DNA of 20,946 nucleotides from Amphritea sp. (GTDB taxonomy: Bacteria; Pseudomonadota; Gammaproteobacteria; Pseudomonadales; Balneatricaceae), in assembly GCA_018067325.1 (NCBI GenBank), contig JAGPUU010000330.1, forward strand, positions 1 to 20,946, given 5' to 3'. This document shows, one piece after another, positions 1-7,862 of the stretch. Within the stretch, counting starts at the first letter, position 1. Each line of letters starts with the position of its first letter. Made by a program: the position numbers and the translations under genes. The notes under the pieces were generated by a model that did no database searches, was not told where the DNA came from, and saw nothing but the letters and a program-made list of their open reading frames with translations.

Positions 1-699
1 CCGTCAACTGAGTCGATTTTAGATGCCCATATTAAAGATTGTATTTATCTACTTAACGAATTAGGTTGGCATGAAGTGTGGTTAAAAAGTCATGATTTTG
101 GCTTAGTTCCAGCTTTAGCTTTTGCGAACTACTATCCGGAAAGAGTACGGGGAATATTTGCTGTTTCACCACCACCACTCTTCCTGCCTGACAGCGATTT
201 AAGCGCAATTCCTATCCAGCAAAGAGCCTTTATTTGGGCTGCACGCCATTCCTTTTGGATGATCAAGTTATTGCTTCGAGTTGGGCATGTTAAAGCTCGT
301 AAGCTTGGCCCTGCTCAATGGATGCAGATGGTCTTTGATGGAACACCAGACGAATTGAAAGTTTTCCAGACAGATGCTGGTAGGGAGGTTTCAGAAAATT
401 CTTATCACTTTAATTTGATTCAAAATTCTAAGGGGCAAGTATTCGATATGCAGTTTAGCTTGGCGAATGATTGGGCTGAATTACTAAGGGAAGTAAAGGT
501 TCCTCTCGCTGGATTGACAGGGAAGAGAAATACAACGTTCGATGTAAACGCGGTGCGAGCATTAAAATTAATAAACCCAAACTTTGATATTAAAGAAATT
601 GAAATGGCGAGCTTAACCCTGGCCTTAACCGATGCAGAGGCATGCCATTATACCTTTCTTGATTTGATGAAAGTCACCGGATCAGTACCAGTGTCATAG
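1..699 (+). CDS. Alpha/beta-hydrolase fold protein, 5'-truncated by the window edge
   Basis: The frame is open from base 1 to the TAG at 697-699, so the true start lies upstream; the GTG at 76 is internal. The visible part begins within the canonical core: a helix, then a nucleophile-elbow region reading SHDFG, followed by a P-E-R-V segment typical of epoxide-hydrolase/haloalkane-dehalogenase-like enzymes, where the residue after His is an Asp nucleophile. A late ACHYTF motif fits the catalytic-His loop. Two positions differ from the family norm: the elbow has Ser instead of the first Gly, and the strand that usually carries the acid (G-x-x-D) reads GKRN. The substrate cannot be inferred. The gene is AT-richer than the rest of the window, which hints at acquisition. 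Fold assignment is fairly safe; activity is uncertain because of the substitutions and missing N-terminus. Confidence 0.7.
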   Translation, partial: PSTESILDAHIKDCIYLLNELGWHEVWLKSHDFGLVPALAFANYYPERVRGIFAVSPPPLFLPDSDLSAIPIQQRAFIWAARHSFWMIKLLLRVGHVKARKLGPAQWMQMVFDGTPDELKVFQTDAGREVSENSYHFNLIQNSKGQVFDMQFSLANDWAELLREVKVPLAGLTGKRNTTFDVNAVRALKLINPNFDIKEIEMASLTLALTDAEACHYTFLDLMKVTGSVPVS

Positions 700-750
700 A
701 TACCCATGACTATTCAATTCACAGCGATTAGGAAATTAATTTCGTTCAAC

Positions 751-800
751 CTGAGCCTCTCAAAGGGTAGCCAGACTTTGATTATGGTTTGTCAGGCTCA
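751..800. repeat. Decayed REP-like inverted repeat
   Basis: The arms CTGAGCCT-ct-CAAA (751-764) and TTTG-tc-AGGCTCAG (788-801) are complementary apart from a two-base internal mismatch, with a 23-base loop. The CCTGAGCCT/AGGCTCAGG core resembles a palindromic intergenic repeat found dispersed in many proteobacterial genomes. The mismatches suggest an old copy. Assignment as a dispersed repeat is inferred, because only one copy is visible here. Confidence 0.5.
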
Positions 801-915
801 GAATGGGCGGGTAAATAGAATCTGTAAATTGATTTAATTTAGGTATATAAATCCTCTGCTCGACCACCCTCTCAGACACCTAATTTAGTACAGATAGGTA
901 AAAAAAATCCGAATA

Positions 916-951
916 AAGTCCCGCGTATACCAAATTGGAGATGCGGGATTT
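916..951. other. Intergenic hairpin followed by a T-rich stretch
   Basis: Bases 916-926 pair with 941-951: 11 base pairs including two G-T wobbles, with a 14-base loop. On the plus strand a T-rich run starts about ten bases after the stem (960-965), too far for a textbook intrinsic terminator. It may end transcription from the upstream hydrolase gene or be a structured RNA element. Confidence 0.4.
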
Positions 952-1154
952 CCCCATTATTTTTTATAATCAAAAAATCTTTGCAAGATAGCTATTTCCC
1001 CCTGTCTCGATGTTAACAATTCACTCAGTCGGTCGTTTATTCTTGGTAGCAATTTTATTGCATTGTCGCCTTGATACACAAAACTACTGCTAGTGAAAAG
1101 GTGTAAATAGTTATGACTGCCCTAGTCACTTTTTATAAATTAATGGAGTTATGT

Positions 1155-1532
1155 ATGTCCCTGAAAAAACTAACCCTGATTGCTGCTATAGCTGCAACTT
1201 TGGCTACACCGATTGCACAAGCAGATGCTGGCGTTGGTGCAGGCATCACTTATGTCTTTGGTCAAGGCTTTGCTGTTGGCGTTAAAGTTTTCACTAATGA
1301 TGAAGAAGACAAAGGCGTTGGTTCTTTCGGTCTGGATTACATGCTGGGTTCTGGCGCATGGCGTCCAAACGTCGGTGTCGGTTACTTAGGTGATAGCATC
1401 TACGGTGATGTAAACGCTGGCTATAACTACCAGACAGGTGGCTGGACCTTCGGTGTTGGTGCGGGTGGTGCTGATACTGAAGATAAAACAACTGCACCTG
1501 CACCTGTCGATCCTGATGCTGCTAAATTTTAA
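1155..1532 (+). CDS. Small secreted glycine-rich protein, possible outer-membrane/periplasmic protein, unknown function
   Basis: A 125-residue protein. The ATG at 1155 is chosen over in-frame starts at 1113 and 1143 because GGAG at 1145-1148 sits six bases ahead of it, and because the protein then begins with a clean Sec signal peptide: MSLKK, a hydrophobic Ala-rich core, and an A-Q-A-type cleavage site near residues 20-22. The mature part is rich in Gly, Tyr and Val in alternating short stretches (GVGAGITY, GSFGLDYML, GDVNAGYNY, GGWTFGVGAGG). This looks like a small antiparallel beta-structure, perhaps four to six strands. It ends in a short acidic/proline tail without a C-terminal Phe signal preceded by a strand. 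The gene stands alone, with its own terminator directly behind. I do not recognise a named family. Confidence 0.75.
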   Translation: MSLKKLTLIAAIAATLATPIAQADAGVGAGITYVFGQGFAVGVKVFTNDEEDKGVGSFGLDYMLGSGAWRPNVGVGYLGDSIYGDVNAGYNYQTGGWTFGVGAGGADTEDKTTAPAPVDPDAAKF

Positions 1533-1555
1533 TAGGGCATAGGTTGACGATTCTG

Positions 1556-1580
1556 AAGGACGCCTTATGCGTCCTTTTTT
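1556..1580 (+). terminator. Intrinsic terminator after the small secreted protein gene
   Basis: The stem AAGGACGC (1556-1563) pairs perfectly with GCGTCCTT (1569-1576) around a five-base loop and runs into six T residues. It lies 24 bases after the stop codon at 1530-1532. Confidence 0.9.
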
Positions 1581-1653
1581 AATTAAAGGGACAGGTTTAT
1601 TTTCTATCGCTTAAGTAGCTTAACAAATAAATCAGCCCTTCTATTTCGAGCCA

Positions 1654-1693
1654 GTAAAACGCAGTTTTACGTCGAGCAACGAACAACGAGCTA
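1654..1693. repeat. Hairpin plus three tandem heptamers ending at the yrdA stop
   Basis: GTAAAAC (1654-1660) and GTTTTAC (1664-1670) form a seven-base-pair stem with a three-base loop. Three near-identical seven-base units follow: CGAGCAA (1673-1679), CGAACAA (1680-1686) and CGAGCTA (1687-1693). The last contains the yrdA stop codon. The arrangement resembles small dispersed intergenic repeats; on the minus strand the hairpin could also help end yrdA transcripts, though no T-run follows. Confidence 0.45.
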
Positions 1694-2233
1694 CTCGCAG
1701 TATCCTTCCGAAAGATGCTTATCCTTCAGCTTCACATAATTTCCCGCCGTATAAGTAAAGAAGCTCATCTCTTTCTCGGTGAGTGCCCGCACCTCTTTTA
1801 CCGGGCGGCCGACGTAGAGGTGGCCGCTTTTCAGGGTTTTACCCGGGGGTACCAGGCTGCCTGCGCCGATGATGACGTCGTCTTCTACCACCGCACCATC
1901 CATTACCATCGCGCCCATGCCTACCAGTATTCGATTGCCGATGGTGCAGCCGTGTAGCATCGCCTGGTGGCCGATGGTGACGTCGTCGCCAATAATCAGC
2001 GGGTAGCCATCCGGGTTAAAGGGGCCTGCGTGGGTGATATGCAGTACCGAACCATCTTGTACGCTGGTGCGGTTACCGATGCGGATGCGGTGCATATCGC
2101 CACGGATGACGGTGAGTGGCCAGACAGAAACATCATCCCCGAGTTCTACATCACCTATTACCACTGCGCTTGGGTCGACAAAGGCCGCCTTGCCTAGTTT
2201 CGGTGTGGTGTTCTGATAGCTGCGGATGGTCAT
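1691..2233 (-). CDS. yrdA: Gamma-carbonic-anhydrase-family left-handed beta-helix protein (YrdA-like)
   Basis: A 180-residue hexapeptide-repeat protein very similar over its length to E. coli YrdA, for example IRGD, QDGS-LH-TH, NPDG, GH-x4-LHGCTIGN, LVGMG, DGA-VEDDV and IGAGSLVP. Gamma-class zinc ligands are present: His65 in LHITH, then His89 and His94 in the GHQAMLHG stretch, with the spacing seen in archaeal Cam. The repeats should form a left-handed beta-helix and a trimer. Most bacterial members have no proven carbonic anhydrase activity, so the catalytic role is uncertain. The ATG at 2233 has a purine-rich GAGAG ahead of it. It diverges from prlC across 129 bases; this neighbour pair recurs in pseudomonads and relatives, which supports the assignment. 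Confidence 0.9.
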   Translation of the reverse strand: MTIRSYQNTTPKLGKAAFVDPSAVVIGDVELGDDVSVWPLTVIRGDMHRIRIGNRTSVQDGSVLHITHAGPFNPDGYPLIIGDDVTIGHQAMLHGCTIGNRILVGMGAMVMDGAVVEDDVIIGAGSLVPPGKTLKSGHLYVGRPVKEVRALTEKEMSFFTYTAGNYVKLKDKHLSEGYCE

Positions 2234-2362
2234 CTGTTTACTCTCACTCTGCTGTTCCGGTGGGGTTTCTATAATAAACCCTGCTGTACGATTGAAAACA
2301 GTTAATCACTACCCCATTTAGTAGTTATTGTTATTTAAATTCTGCCCTGTTCAGGAGAACCC

Positions 2363-4396
2363 ATGTCCAATCCATTGCTGCAAAGCCATCTGTTGCCTCC
2401 GTTTTCTGAGATTAAACCTGAACATGTCGAGCCTGCTGTTGATCAACTGCTGGCTGAAAGCCGTGCGGTGGTTGAACAAGTGCTGGGTGGCAATGACTCT
2501 CCTGACTGGAACAACCTAGTGGTGCCGCTGGAACAGAGCCAGGACCGTCTGGCGAAAGCCTGGTCGCCGGTGTCTCACATCAACTCGGTCGTCAACAGCG
2601 ATGAGCTGCGAGATGCGTATAACGCCTGCCTGCCTAAACTATCCCAGTTCTGGACGGAGATGGGGCAAAATCAGGGGTTGTTTGAGGCCTATGAGGCGTT
2701 GGCAAATGGTGAAGCGTATCAGGGGCTGGATGAGGCGCAGCGTAAGGTTATCGATAATACCCTGCGGGATTTCCGCTTGTCCGGTATCGCTTTAGGTGAG
2801 GCTGATAAGCAACGTTATGGTGAGTTACAACAGAAGCTGTCAGAGCTGACGACTAAGTTCTCTGAGAACGTCATGGATGCGACCGATGGCTGGAGCAAAC
2901 TGATTACCGATGAAGCTAAGTTGGATGGTCTCCCTGCGAGTGCTTTGGCGGGGGCGAAACAGTTAGCAGAAGGTAAGGGTGAAGAAGGTTGGCTGATTAC
3001 GCTGGATTTCCCCTCCTACTTTGCTGTGATTACCTATGCAGACAATCGAGCGTTGCGCCGTGAGCTGTATGAAGCGTTTGCTACTCGGGCGTCTGATCAG
3101 GGGCCGGGGGAAGGCAAGTGGGATAACAGCGCGGTGATGATCGAGATTCTGACCCTGCGGGCTGAGCTGGCTAAACTGCTTGGCTTTGATAACTATGCCG
3201 AATACAGCCTAGCGACCAAGATGGCTGAAACTACCGATCAGGTGGTGAGTTTTCTCTCCGATCTGGGCGAAAAGAGTCGTCCACAGGCGCAAAAAGAGTA
3301 TCAGGAGTTACAGGCCTTCGCCTTAGAAGAGTTTAGTGAGCCTGAACTGCAATCATGGGATCTGGCTTATTACAGCGAAAAGCTGAAGCAGGTTCGTTAT
3401 GCAATCTCTCAGGAGGAGCTGCGCCCCTACTTTCCGATGTCGAAAGTGCTGGAGGGTATGTTTAAGGTTACCGGTAAGTTGTTTGGTATCCAGATTGAAG
3501 AGGTTACTGAGTTTGACCGCTGGCATGACGATGCCCGCTTATTCAATGTTAGCCGTGAAGGCGAGTTGATCGCCCGTTTCTTCCTCGACCCGTTTGCCCG
3601 GGCGAAAAAGCGCGGCGGTGCCTGGATGGATGATTGCCGGGTTCGACGCATGGATAACGGCGTATTGCAGCTGCCAGTGGCCTATCTGGTATGCAACTTT
3701 AACCCGCCGGTTGGGGATGACCCTGCCCTGCTTACCCATAATGAAGTGACCACCCTGTTCCACGAATTTGGTCATGGTTTGCACCATATGTTGACCCGCA
3801 TCGCTTATGCCGATGTGAGCGGAATCAATGGGGTTGCCTGGGATGCGGTAGAACTGCCAAGCCAGTTCCTGGAAAACTGGTGTTATGAGCCCGAAGCGTT
3901 GGAGATGATCTCGGGTCATTATCAGAGCGGCGAGACTCTACCCTTAGAAATGCTAGAAAAGATGCTGGCGGCGAAAAACTTTCAGTCGGGCATGATGATG
4001 GTGCGCCAATTAGAACTGTCTCTGTTTGATTTTGAGCTACACCGTGAATATCAGGCCGATGTAACCGATGTACAGCAAGTGCTGGAGCGGATTCGCAGCC
4101 AGGTAGCGGTTATTACCCCGCCAGCGTTTAATCGCTTTCAGCACAGCTTTAGTCATATTTTTGCCGGTGGTTATGCGGCCGGTTATTACAGCTATAAGTG
4201 GGCAGAAGTATTATCCGCTGATGCTTTCTCTCGGTTTGAAGAGGAAGGCGTGTTCAATATCGCCACGGGTAACTCATTCCGGGAAAATATTCTTGAGATG
4301 GGGGGCTCTAAAGAGCCGATGGAATTGTTTGTTGCATTCCGGGGCCGTGAGCCCAGTGTTGAGCCGCTGCTGCGTCACTCAGGCATTACGGGATAA
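2363..4396 (+). CDS. prlC: Oligopeptidase A (M3 family zinc metallopeptidase)
   Basis: A 677-residue cytoplasmic thimet-type oligopeptidase, close to the about 680 residues of E. coli OpdA/PrlC, that degrades short peptides including cleaved signal peptides. The HEXXH zinc motif reads HEFGH at residues 467-471, and the third ligand Glu is in the ELPSQFLENW segment near residue 497. The N-terminal part (about 1-150) is the usual helical lid, with the catalytic domain in the last 250 residues. A late GGYAAGYYSYKWAEVLSADAF block is characteristic of M3 enzymes and contributes to substrate binding. The start at 2363 follows CAGGAG at a good distance. It is followed by the yheV-like gene about 100 bases downstream. 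Nothing is truncated. Confidence 0.96.
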   Translation: MSNPLLQSHLLPPFSEIKPEHVEPAVDQLLAESRAVVEQVLGGNDSPDWNNLVVPLEQSQDRLAKAWSPVSHINSVVNSDELRDAYNACLPKLSQFWTEMGQNQGLFEAYEALANGEAYQGLDEAQRKVIDNTLRDFRLSGIALGEADKQRYGELQQKLSELTTKFSENVMDATDGWSKLITDEAKLDGLPASALAGAKQLAEGKGEEGWLITLDFPSYFAVITYADNRALRRELYEAFATRASDQGPGEGKWDNSAVMIEILTLRAELAKLLGFDNYAEYSLATKMAETTDQVVSFLSDLGEKSRPQAQKEYQELQAFALEEFSEPELQSWDLAYYSEKLKQVRYAISQEELRPYFPMSKVLEGMFKVTGKLFGIQIEEVTEFDRWHDDARLFNVSREGELIARFFLDPFARAKKRGGAWMDDCRVRRMDNGVLQLPVAYLVCNFNPPVGDDPALLTHNEVTTLFHEFGHGLHHMLTRIAYADVSGINGVAWDAVELPSQFLENWCYEPEALEMISGHYQSGETLPLEMLEKMLAAKNFQSGMMMVRQLELSLFDFELHREYQADVTDVQQVLERIRSQVAVITPPAFNRFQHSFSHIFAGGYAAGYYSYKWAEVLSADAFSRFEEEGVFNIATGNSFRENILEMGGSKEPMELFVAFRGREPSVEPLLRHSGITG

Positions 4397-4420
4397 ACCG
4401 GTAGAGTGGTTTTTCTGAGG

Positions 4421-4457
4421 TATAATTCAGATACTAAGTCAGGGGAGTAGTCCCCTG
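4421..4457 (+). promoter_or_regulatory. Possible promoter -10 and leader hairpin ahead of the yheV-like gene
   Basis: A perfect TATAAT lies at 4421-4426, just past the prlC stop, but no good -35 is found 16-18 bases upstream. Bases 4440-4446 (CAGGGGA) pair perfectly with 4451-4457 (TCCCCTG) around a GTAG loop. No T-run follows directly, so this may be a leader structure or a weak terminator of prlC rather than a strong stop. Confidence 0.4.
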
Positions 4458-4502
4458 CACCCCATTATTTTGATCAGATAGCTGAGAACAGTTGAGAAGC
4501 CT

Positions 4503-4757
4503 ATGACGATTGTTAAACGTTTTATTGCCGGTGCTGTCTGCCCTCGTTGTGCACAGATGGATTCCCTGAAAATGTACCGGGACGAGAGCCGTGAGTATAA
4601 AGAGTGTGTCCGTTGTGACTATACCGACTCGATGGCGCTGGATGGATCAGATCAACCAAAGGGTGAGTTGGATACCCGCGTAAACCGTGGCGGCAAGGTG
4701 GAGCTTGAGCCCGCTCAGCCACTGAATTTTGTGACTAATCCCACGACTAAGCATTAA
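4503..4757 (+). CDS. yheV: YheV-family small zinc-ribbon protein
   Basis: An 84-residue protein whose first 40 residues match the E. coli YheV family (DUF2387): a KRFIAGA start followed by two Cys pairs, CPRC (residues 13-16) and CVRC (35-38), which form a likely zinc ribbon. The C-terminal half is polar and ends in a non-conserved tail. The molecular function of the family is not established. GAGAAG nine bases ahead of the ATG is a plausible ribosome site. It lies between prlC and tag on the same strand with short gaps, consistent with one transcription unit and with the prlC-linked occurrence of this family in related bacteria. Confidence 0.85.
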   Translation: MTIVKRFIAGAVCPRCAQMDSLKMYRDESREYKECVRCDYTDSMALDGSDQPKGELDTRVNRGGKVELEPAQPLNFVTNPTTKH

Positions 4758-4793
4758 AGTTTACTATCTGAAAAACGTTTTCTGGAGACTGCT

Positions 4794-5381
4794 ATGTGCC
4801 ACCGTTGTGCCTGGGCGACCGCGACAGAGCTTGAGCAGCAATACCACGATCAGGTTTGGGGTGTGCCCCAGACAAATGATCAGCAGCTGTTTGAGTACTT
4901 GATATTAGAGAGTGCTCAGGCGGGATTGAGCTGGCGTACTATCCTGCAAAAACGTGAGGGTTACACTCGCCAGTATGAAGGTTTTGACCCGGCCAGGGTT
5001 GCTGAGTTTTCACAGGATAAAGCGGAACAGATGCTGCTTGATCCCGGCATTGTCCGCAACCGGCTCAAGGTTGAGTCCTCCATCAAGGGCGCGAGTGTCT
5101 TTCTCGAGCTGGCAGCCAAACATGGCAGTTTTGCCAACTATATCTGGCAGTTCGTCGAAGGTAAGCCTATTCAGAACAGTTGGAAAAGCCTCAGCGAAGT
5201 CCCCGCGGAAACCCCGCAGTCTCAGGCGATGAGCAAAGCGTTGAAGAAAGCGGGCATGAAATTTGTCGGCCCGACGATCTGCTACGCTTACATGCAGGCC
5301 ACCGGGATGGTGAATGATCACGAAGTTAACTGTATCCGTTATCAGCCCTGTCTTGAGCTGGGAGACGGCTTCAAACTTTAA
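4794..5381 (+). CDS. tag: DNA-3-methyladenine glycosylase I
   Basis: A 195-residue base-excision-repair enzyme that removes 3-methyladenine from alkylated DNA. It aligns along its length with E. coli Tag (187 residues). The structural zinc site is intact: Cys5 and His18 near the N-terminus, plus the His and Cys of the NDHEVNC motif near the C-terminus. Glu39 in LESAQAGLSW matches the base-recognition Glu38 of E. coli. The helix-hairpin-helix region lies around LLDPGIVRNRLKVES, and the KFVGPTICYAYMQATG block is diagnostic. The start ATG has TGGAG nine bases upstream. It ends only eight bases from the convergent sugar-dehydrogenase gene, with no terminator between them. Confidence 0.95.
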   Translation: MCHRCAWATATELEQQYHDQVWGVPQTNDQQLFEYLILESAQAGLSWRTILQKREGYTRQYEGFDPARVAEFSQDKAEQMLLDPGIVRNRLKVESSIKGASVFLELAAKHGSFANYIWQFVEGKPIQNSWKSLSEVPAETPQSQAMSKALKKAGMKFVGPTICYAYMQATGMVNDHEVNCIRYQPCLELGDGFKL

Positions 5382-5389
5382 TGCTTTAA

Positions 5390-6526
5390 CTATCCAGGTT
5401 TGCGATAGCTCACCCGGTAGATCACACCTGCTCTATCATCTGATATCAGCAGGCTGCCATCACGATCGGTCACGATATCCACCGGCCTGCCCCAGGCACT
5501 TTCCCCCTGTAACCAACCCTCAATAAAGACTTTATATGTTACCGGCGTGGTGGACGTGTCGACCTGTAGAACCCGATAGCCGACTTTGCTTGAACGGTTC
5601 CATGAGCCGTGTTCTGCGATAAACAGGCTGTTCTGGTTAGCGTCTGGAAATTGATCGCCGGTGTAGAAGCTCAACCCTAGTGGGGCGACGTGTGCACCCA
5701 GCTTCAGTACCGGGGGGTGGAACTCGGTAAAGGGCTGGCCCTGATACAGTGTCGGGTCAGGAATGTCATAGGGGTAGCCAAAGTGCTGGCCCGACTCGCT
5801 GAGCCGATTGAGTTCATCATCGGGTTGATCATCTCCCAGATGGTCCCGGCCATTGTCGGTAAACCAGAGTGCGTTGCTGCTGGGATGCCAGGCAAAGCCG
5901 ACCGAGTTACGCACCCCCTGAGCGACGGTAGTCTGCTGAGTCGTTTGTAGATTGAGTTTCAGTATTGAGGCAAAGCGAGGGTCTTGGCTGAGGCAGCTAT
6001 TACAGGGCGCCCCGAGGTTAAAATAAAGGTCGCCGTCAGGGCCGAATTTTAGATATTTCCAGCCGTGGTGCTTTATATCAGGCAGGTTATCTGTGATCAG
6101 CTCTGCTGAAACGGGTAACTGGGTAAGGGTGCCGGCATCGGCTATCCGTAAAATCTGATTCACGGCGGCGACGTAGAGATCGCCATCACGATAAGCGATG
6201 CCGCTGGGCATGTTGAGCCGCTTCAGCAGAATCTCCTGCTGTTCATAAATACCGTCACCGTCAATATCCCTGAGACGGTAGACCTTGCCCTCCTTACGAC
6301 TACCAACAAAGAGCGTTCCTGGCTCCCCCAGCGCTATCTGGCGAGCGTTCTTTGCCTTAGCGACCACTGAGACCTTATATCCCTCAGCGAGCTTGAGCTG
6401 TTCCAGAGGTAGCGCATAGAGGGGGAGCGACAGCAGTAGGCTGAGCGCTGTACCGAACATAGTACCGAGCGCTGTACTGATAGTTGTGCTCTGAGTTGTA
6501 CTGGGCTGCGATGTCGTGTGGCCCAT
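5390..6526 (-). CDS. Exported PQQ-type sugar dehydrogenase (glucose/sorbosone dehydrogenase family) beta-propeller
   Basis: The ATG at 6526 is chosen over the longer ATG at 6568: TGGAG precedes it by seven bases, and it starts four bases after the dinF stop, giving a 378-residue protein. It begins with a Ser/Thr-rich stretch and a hydrophobic segment (TMFGTALSLLLSLPLYA), probably a signal peptide though poor in positive charges; a start at the internal Met of MFGT (near residue 23) is another possibility. From about residue 40 it shows six-blade propeller repeats of the GSDH family: GIAYRDGDLYVA, LKFGPDGDLYFNLG, RNSVGFAWHP, ALWFTDNGRDHLGDD and LFIAEHGSWNRS. Family members oxidise aldoses with PQQ and Ca2+ in the periplasm; the substrate here is unknown. 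Its place as last gene of the zinc operon is unusual. Confidence 0.85.
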   Translation of the reverse strand: MGHTTSQPSTTQSTTISTALGTMFGTALSLLLSLPLYALPLEQLKLAEGYKVSVVAKAKNARQIALGEPGTLFVGSRKEGKVYRLRDIDGDGIYEQQEILLKRLNMPSGIAYRDGDLYVAAVNQILRIADAGTLTQLPVSAELITDNLPDIKHHGWKYLKFGPDGDLYFNLGAPCNSCLSQDPRFASILKLNLQTTQQTTVAQGVRNSVGFAWHPSSNALWFTDNGRDHLGDDQPDDELNRLSESGQHFGYPYDIPDPTLYQGQPFTEFHPPVLKLGAHVAPLGLSFYTGDQFPDANQNSLFIAEHGSWNRSSKVGYRVLQVDTSTTPVTYKVFIEGWLQGESAWGRPVDIVTDRDGSLLISDDRAGVIYRVSYRKPG

Positions 6527-6530
6527 AGCA

Positions 6531-7862
6531 TTACTCCAGAGGTTGTTTAAATTCCTTAAGGAAAACATAGCCGCCCGTTACTCCGCGCGCCACAAATAGG
6601 CTCAAGAAGGCTAGCCACAGGCCATTATTCCCGAGGGGCTGTGACAGATACCAAACCGGTGCGTAAACCGCGAACACCGATATCAACATCGTATTCTGCA
6701 TCGCTTTGACCTGTGTCGTGCCGACAAAGATACCATCCGTCAGGAAGCTCCATACTGCAATCAACGGGAGAAATATAATCCAGGGCAGGTACTCGGCGGC
6801 GGCCAGCCTGACGGCCGGGATATTGGTCAGCAACGAGATAATCAGTTCACCGCCAAGCCAGAAAAGCAGAGTAAACAGTAACGCTGTTATGAGTGACCAA
6901 CTCAGTGTGGCAGAGATAATCCGGTGAAAGCCTTTATTGTCTTTGGCGCCATAAAATTTGCCACTCAATGCTTCGGCGGCATGGGCAAAGCCATCCAAAC
7001 CGTTGGATATGATCAGAAAGAAGTTCAGTAGAACGGCATTGGCCGAGAGAATGGTGGTGCCCTGCTGCGCGCCTTGTGAGGTAAAAAATGCCAGGGTTAA
7101 TAAAAGCACCAGAGTGCGTACGAAAAGGTAGCGGTTAAGATTGATCAGGTGATAGTAATCACTTACTGACTTGAGTTGTTCCCAGGGCGTTGTGCCGGCT
7201 TGTTTTGCCAACATGCGGAGCATTAGAACTGTTCCTAGTATCAGACTGGCATACTCTGAAATGACAGTTGCCAGAGCGACGCCTTCGGCTTGCATCCCCA
7301 GACCATAGACTGCGATCAGGTCCAGCAGCATGTTCAACAGATTAGTGACGAGCAGCAGGAGTAGTGGAATACGGGTGTTCTGATTGCCGAGAAACCAACC
7401 TAATAGCGCATAGTTGGCGAGCACCGCAGGGGCACCAAAGGCTCGGATGTTTGAATAGAGGCGGGCTTCGGTGGTTACAGCAGACTCTGCGCCAACAAGC
7501 GTCAGCGCCGTCTCGATTAATGGGTATTGGAAGATCACAATAAGCAGACCGATGACACCCGCCAGAACCAGTGACTGGGCCAGCAGTAATCGACTCTGAT
7601 TATAATCACTATTACCCAGCGCCTGGGCTGTCAGCCCGGTGGTGCCCATGCGCAGGAAGCCAAATGACCAGTAGAGAATCGAGAATATCATCGCCCCGAC
7701 GGCAACTGCGCCCAGATACTTAGGGTCAGGTAGGTGGCCGATTACCGCGGTATCTACCAAGCCGACTAGAGGGACAGTGATATTGGAGAGAATCATCGGC
7801 CAGGCGAGTGACCAGACCCGCCGATGATCTTGCTTTTGGGCCAGCTTAAGATACTGGATCAT
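6531..7862 (-). CDS. dinF: MATE-family multidrug/metabolite efflux transporter, DinF type
   Basis: A 443-residue inner-membrane protein with about 12 hydrophobic segments, close to E. coli DinF in its N-terminal signature: WxLAxPMI-SNITVPL-GLVDTAVIGHL, then YLGAVAVGA and LRMGTTGLTAQA. MATE proteins exchange Na+ or H+ for cationic or organic substrates; DinF has been linked to oxidative-stress and bile-salt protection. The start ATG overlaps the znuB stop as ATGA, so translation is probably coupled to znuB. It is not LexA-linked here: no LexA gene or SOS box was seen, unlike the E. coli lexA-dinF arrangement. The assigned symbol reflects subfamily resemblance, not proven function. Confidence 0.9.
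   Translation of the reverse strand: MIQYLKLAQKQDHRRVWSLAWPMILSNITVPLVGLVDTAVIGHLPDPKYLGAVAVGAMIFSILYWSFGFLRMGTTGLTAQALGNSDYNQSRLLLAQSLVLAGVIGLLIVIFQYPLIETALTLVGAESAVTTEARLYSNIRAFGAPAVLANYALLGWFLGNQNTRIPLLLLLVTNLLNMLLDLIAVYGLGMQAEGVALATVISEYASLILGTVLMLRMLAKQAGTTPWEQLKSVSDYYHLINLNRYLFVRTLVLLLTLAFFTSQGAQQGTTILSANAVLLNFFLIISNGLDGFAHAAEALSGKFYGAKDNKGFHRIISATLSWSLITALLFTLLFWLGGELIISLLTNIPAVRLAAAEYLPWIIFLPLIAVWSFLTDGIFVGTTQVKAMQNTMLISVFAVYAPVWYLSQPLGNNGLWLAFLSLFVARGVTGGYVFLKEFKQPLE

Larger units (their letters stand above)
700..1154. other. Non-coding stretch, AT-rich, with two inverted repeats
   Basis: No credible reading frame is seen here on either strand. The stretch holds an imperfect inverted repeat (751-800) and an 11-bp hairpin (916-951), both listed separately. 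The last about 100 bases should contain the promoter of the small secreted protein that starts at 1155, but no convincing -35/-10 pair was identified. Confidence 0.6.

Noticed and set aside
1715..2216. Plus-strand frames opposite yrdA
   Set aside because: Antisense shadows of a well-conserved gene, without start signals.
3539..3919. 126-codon minus-strand frame within prlC
   Set aside because: Lies opposite the conserved catalytic region of prlC; shadow frame.
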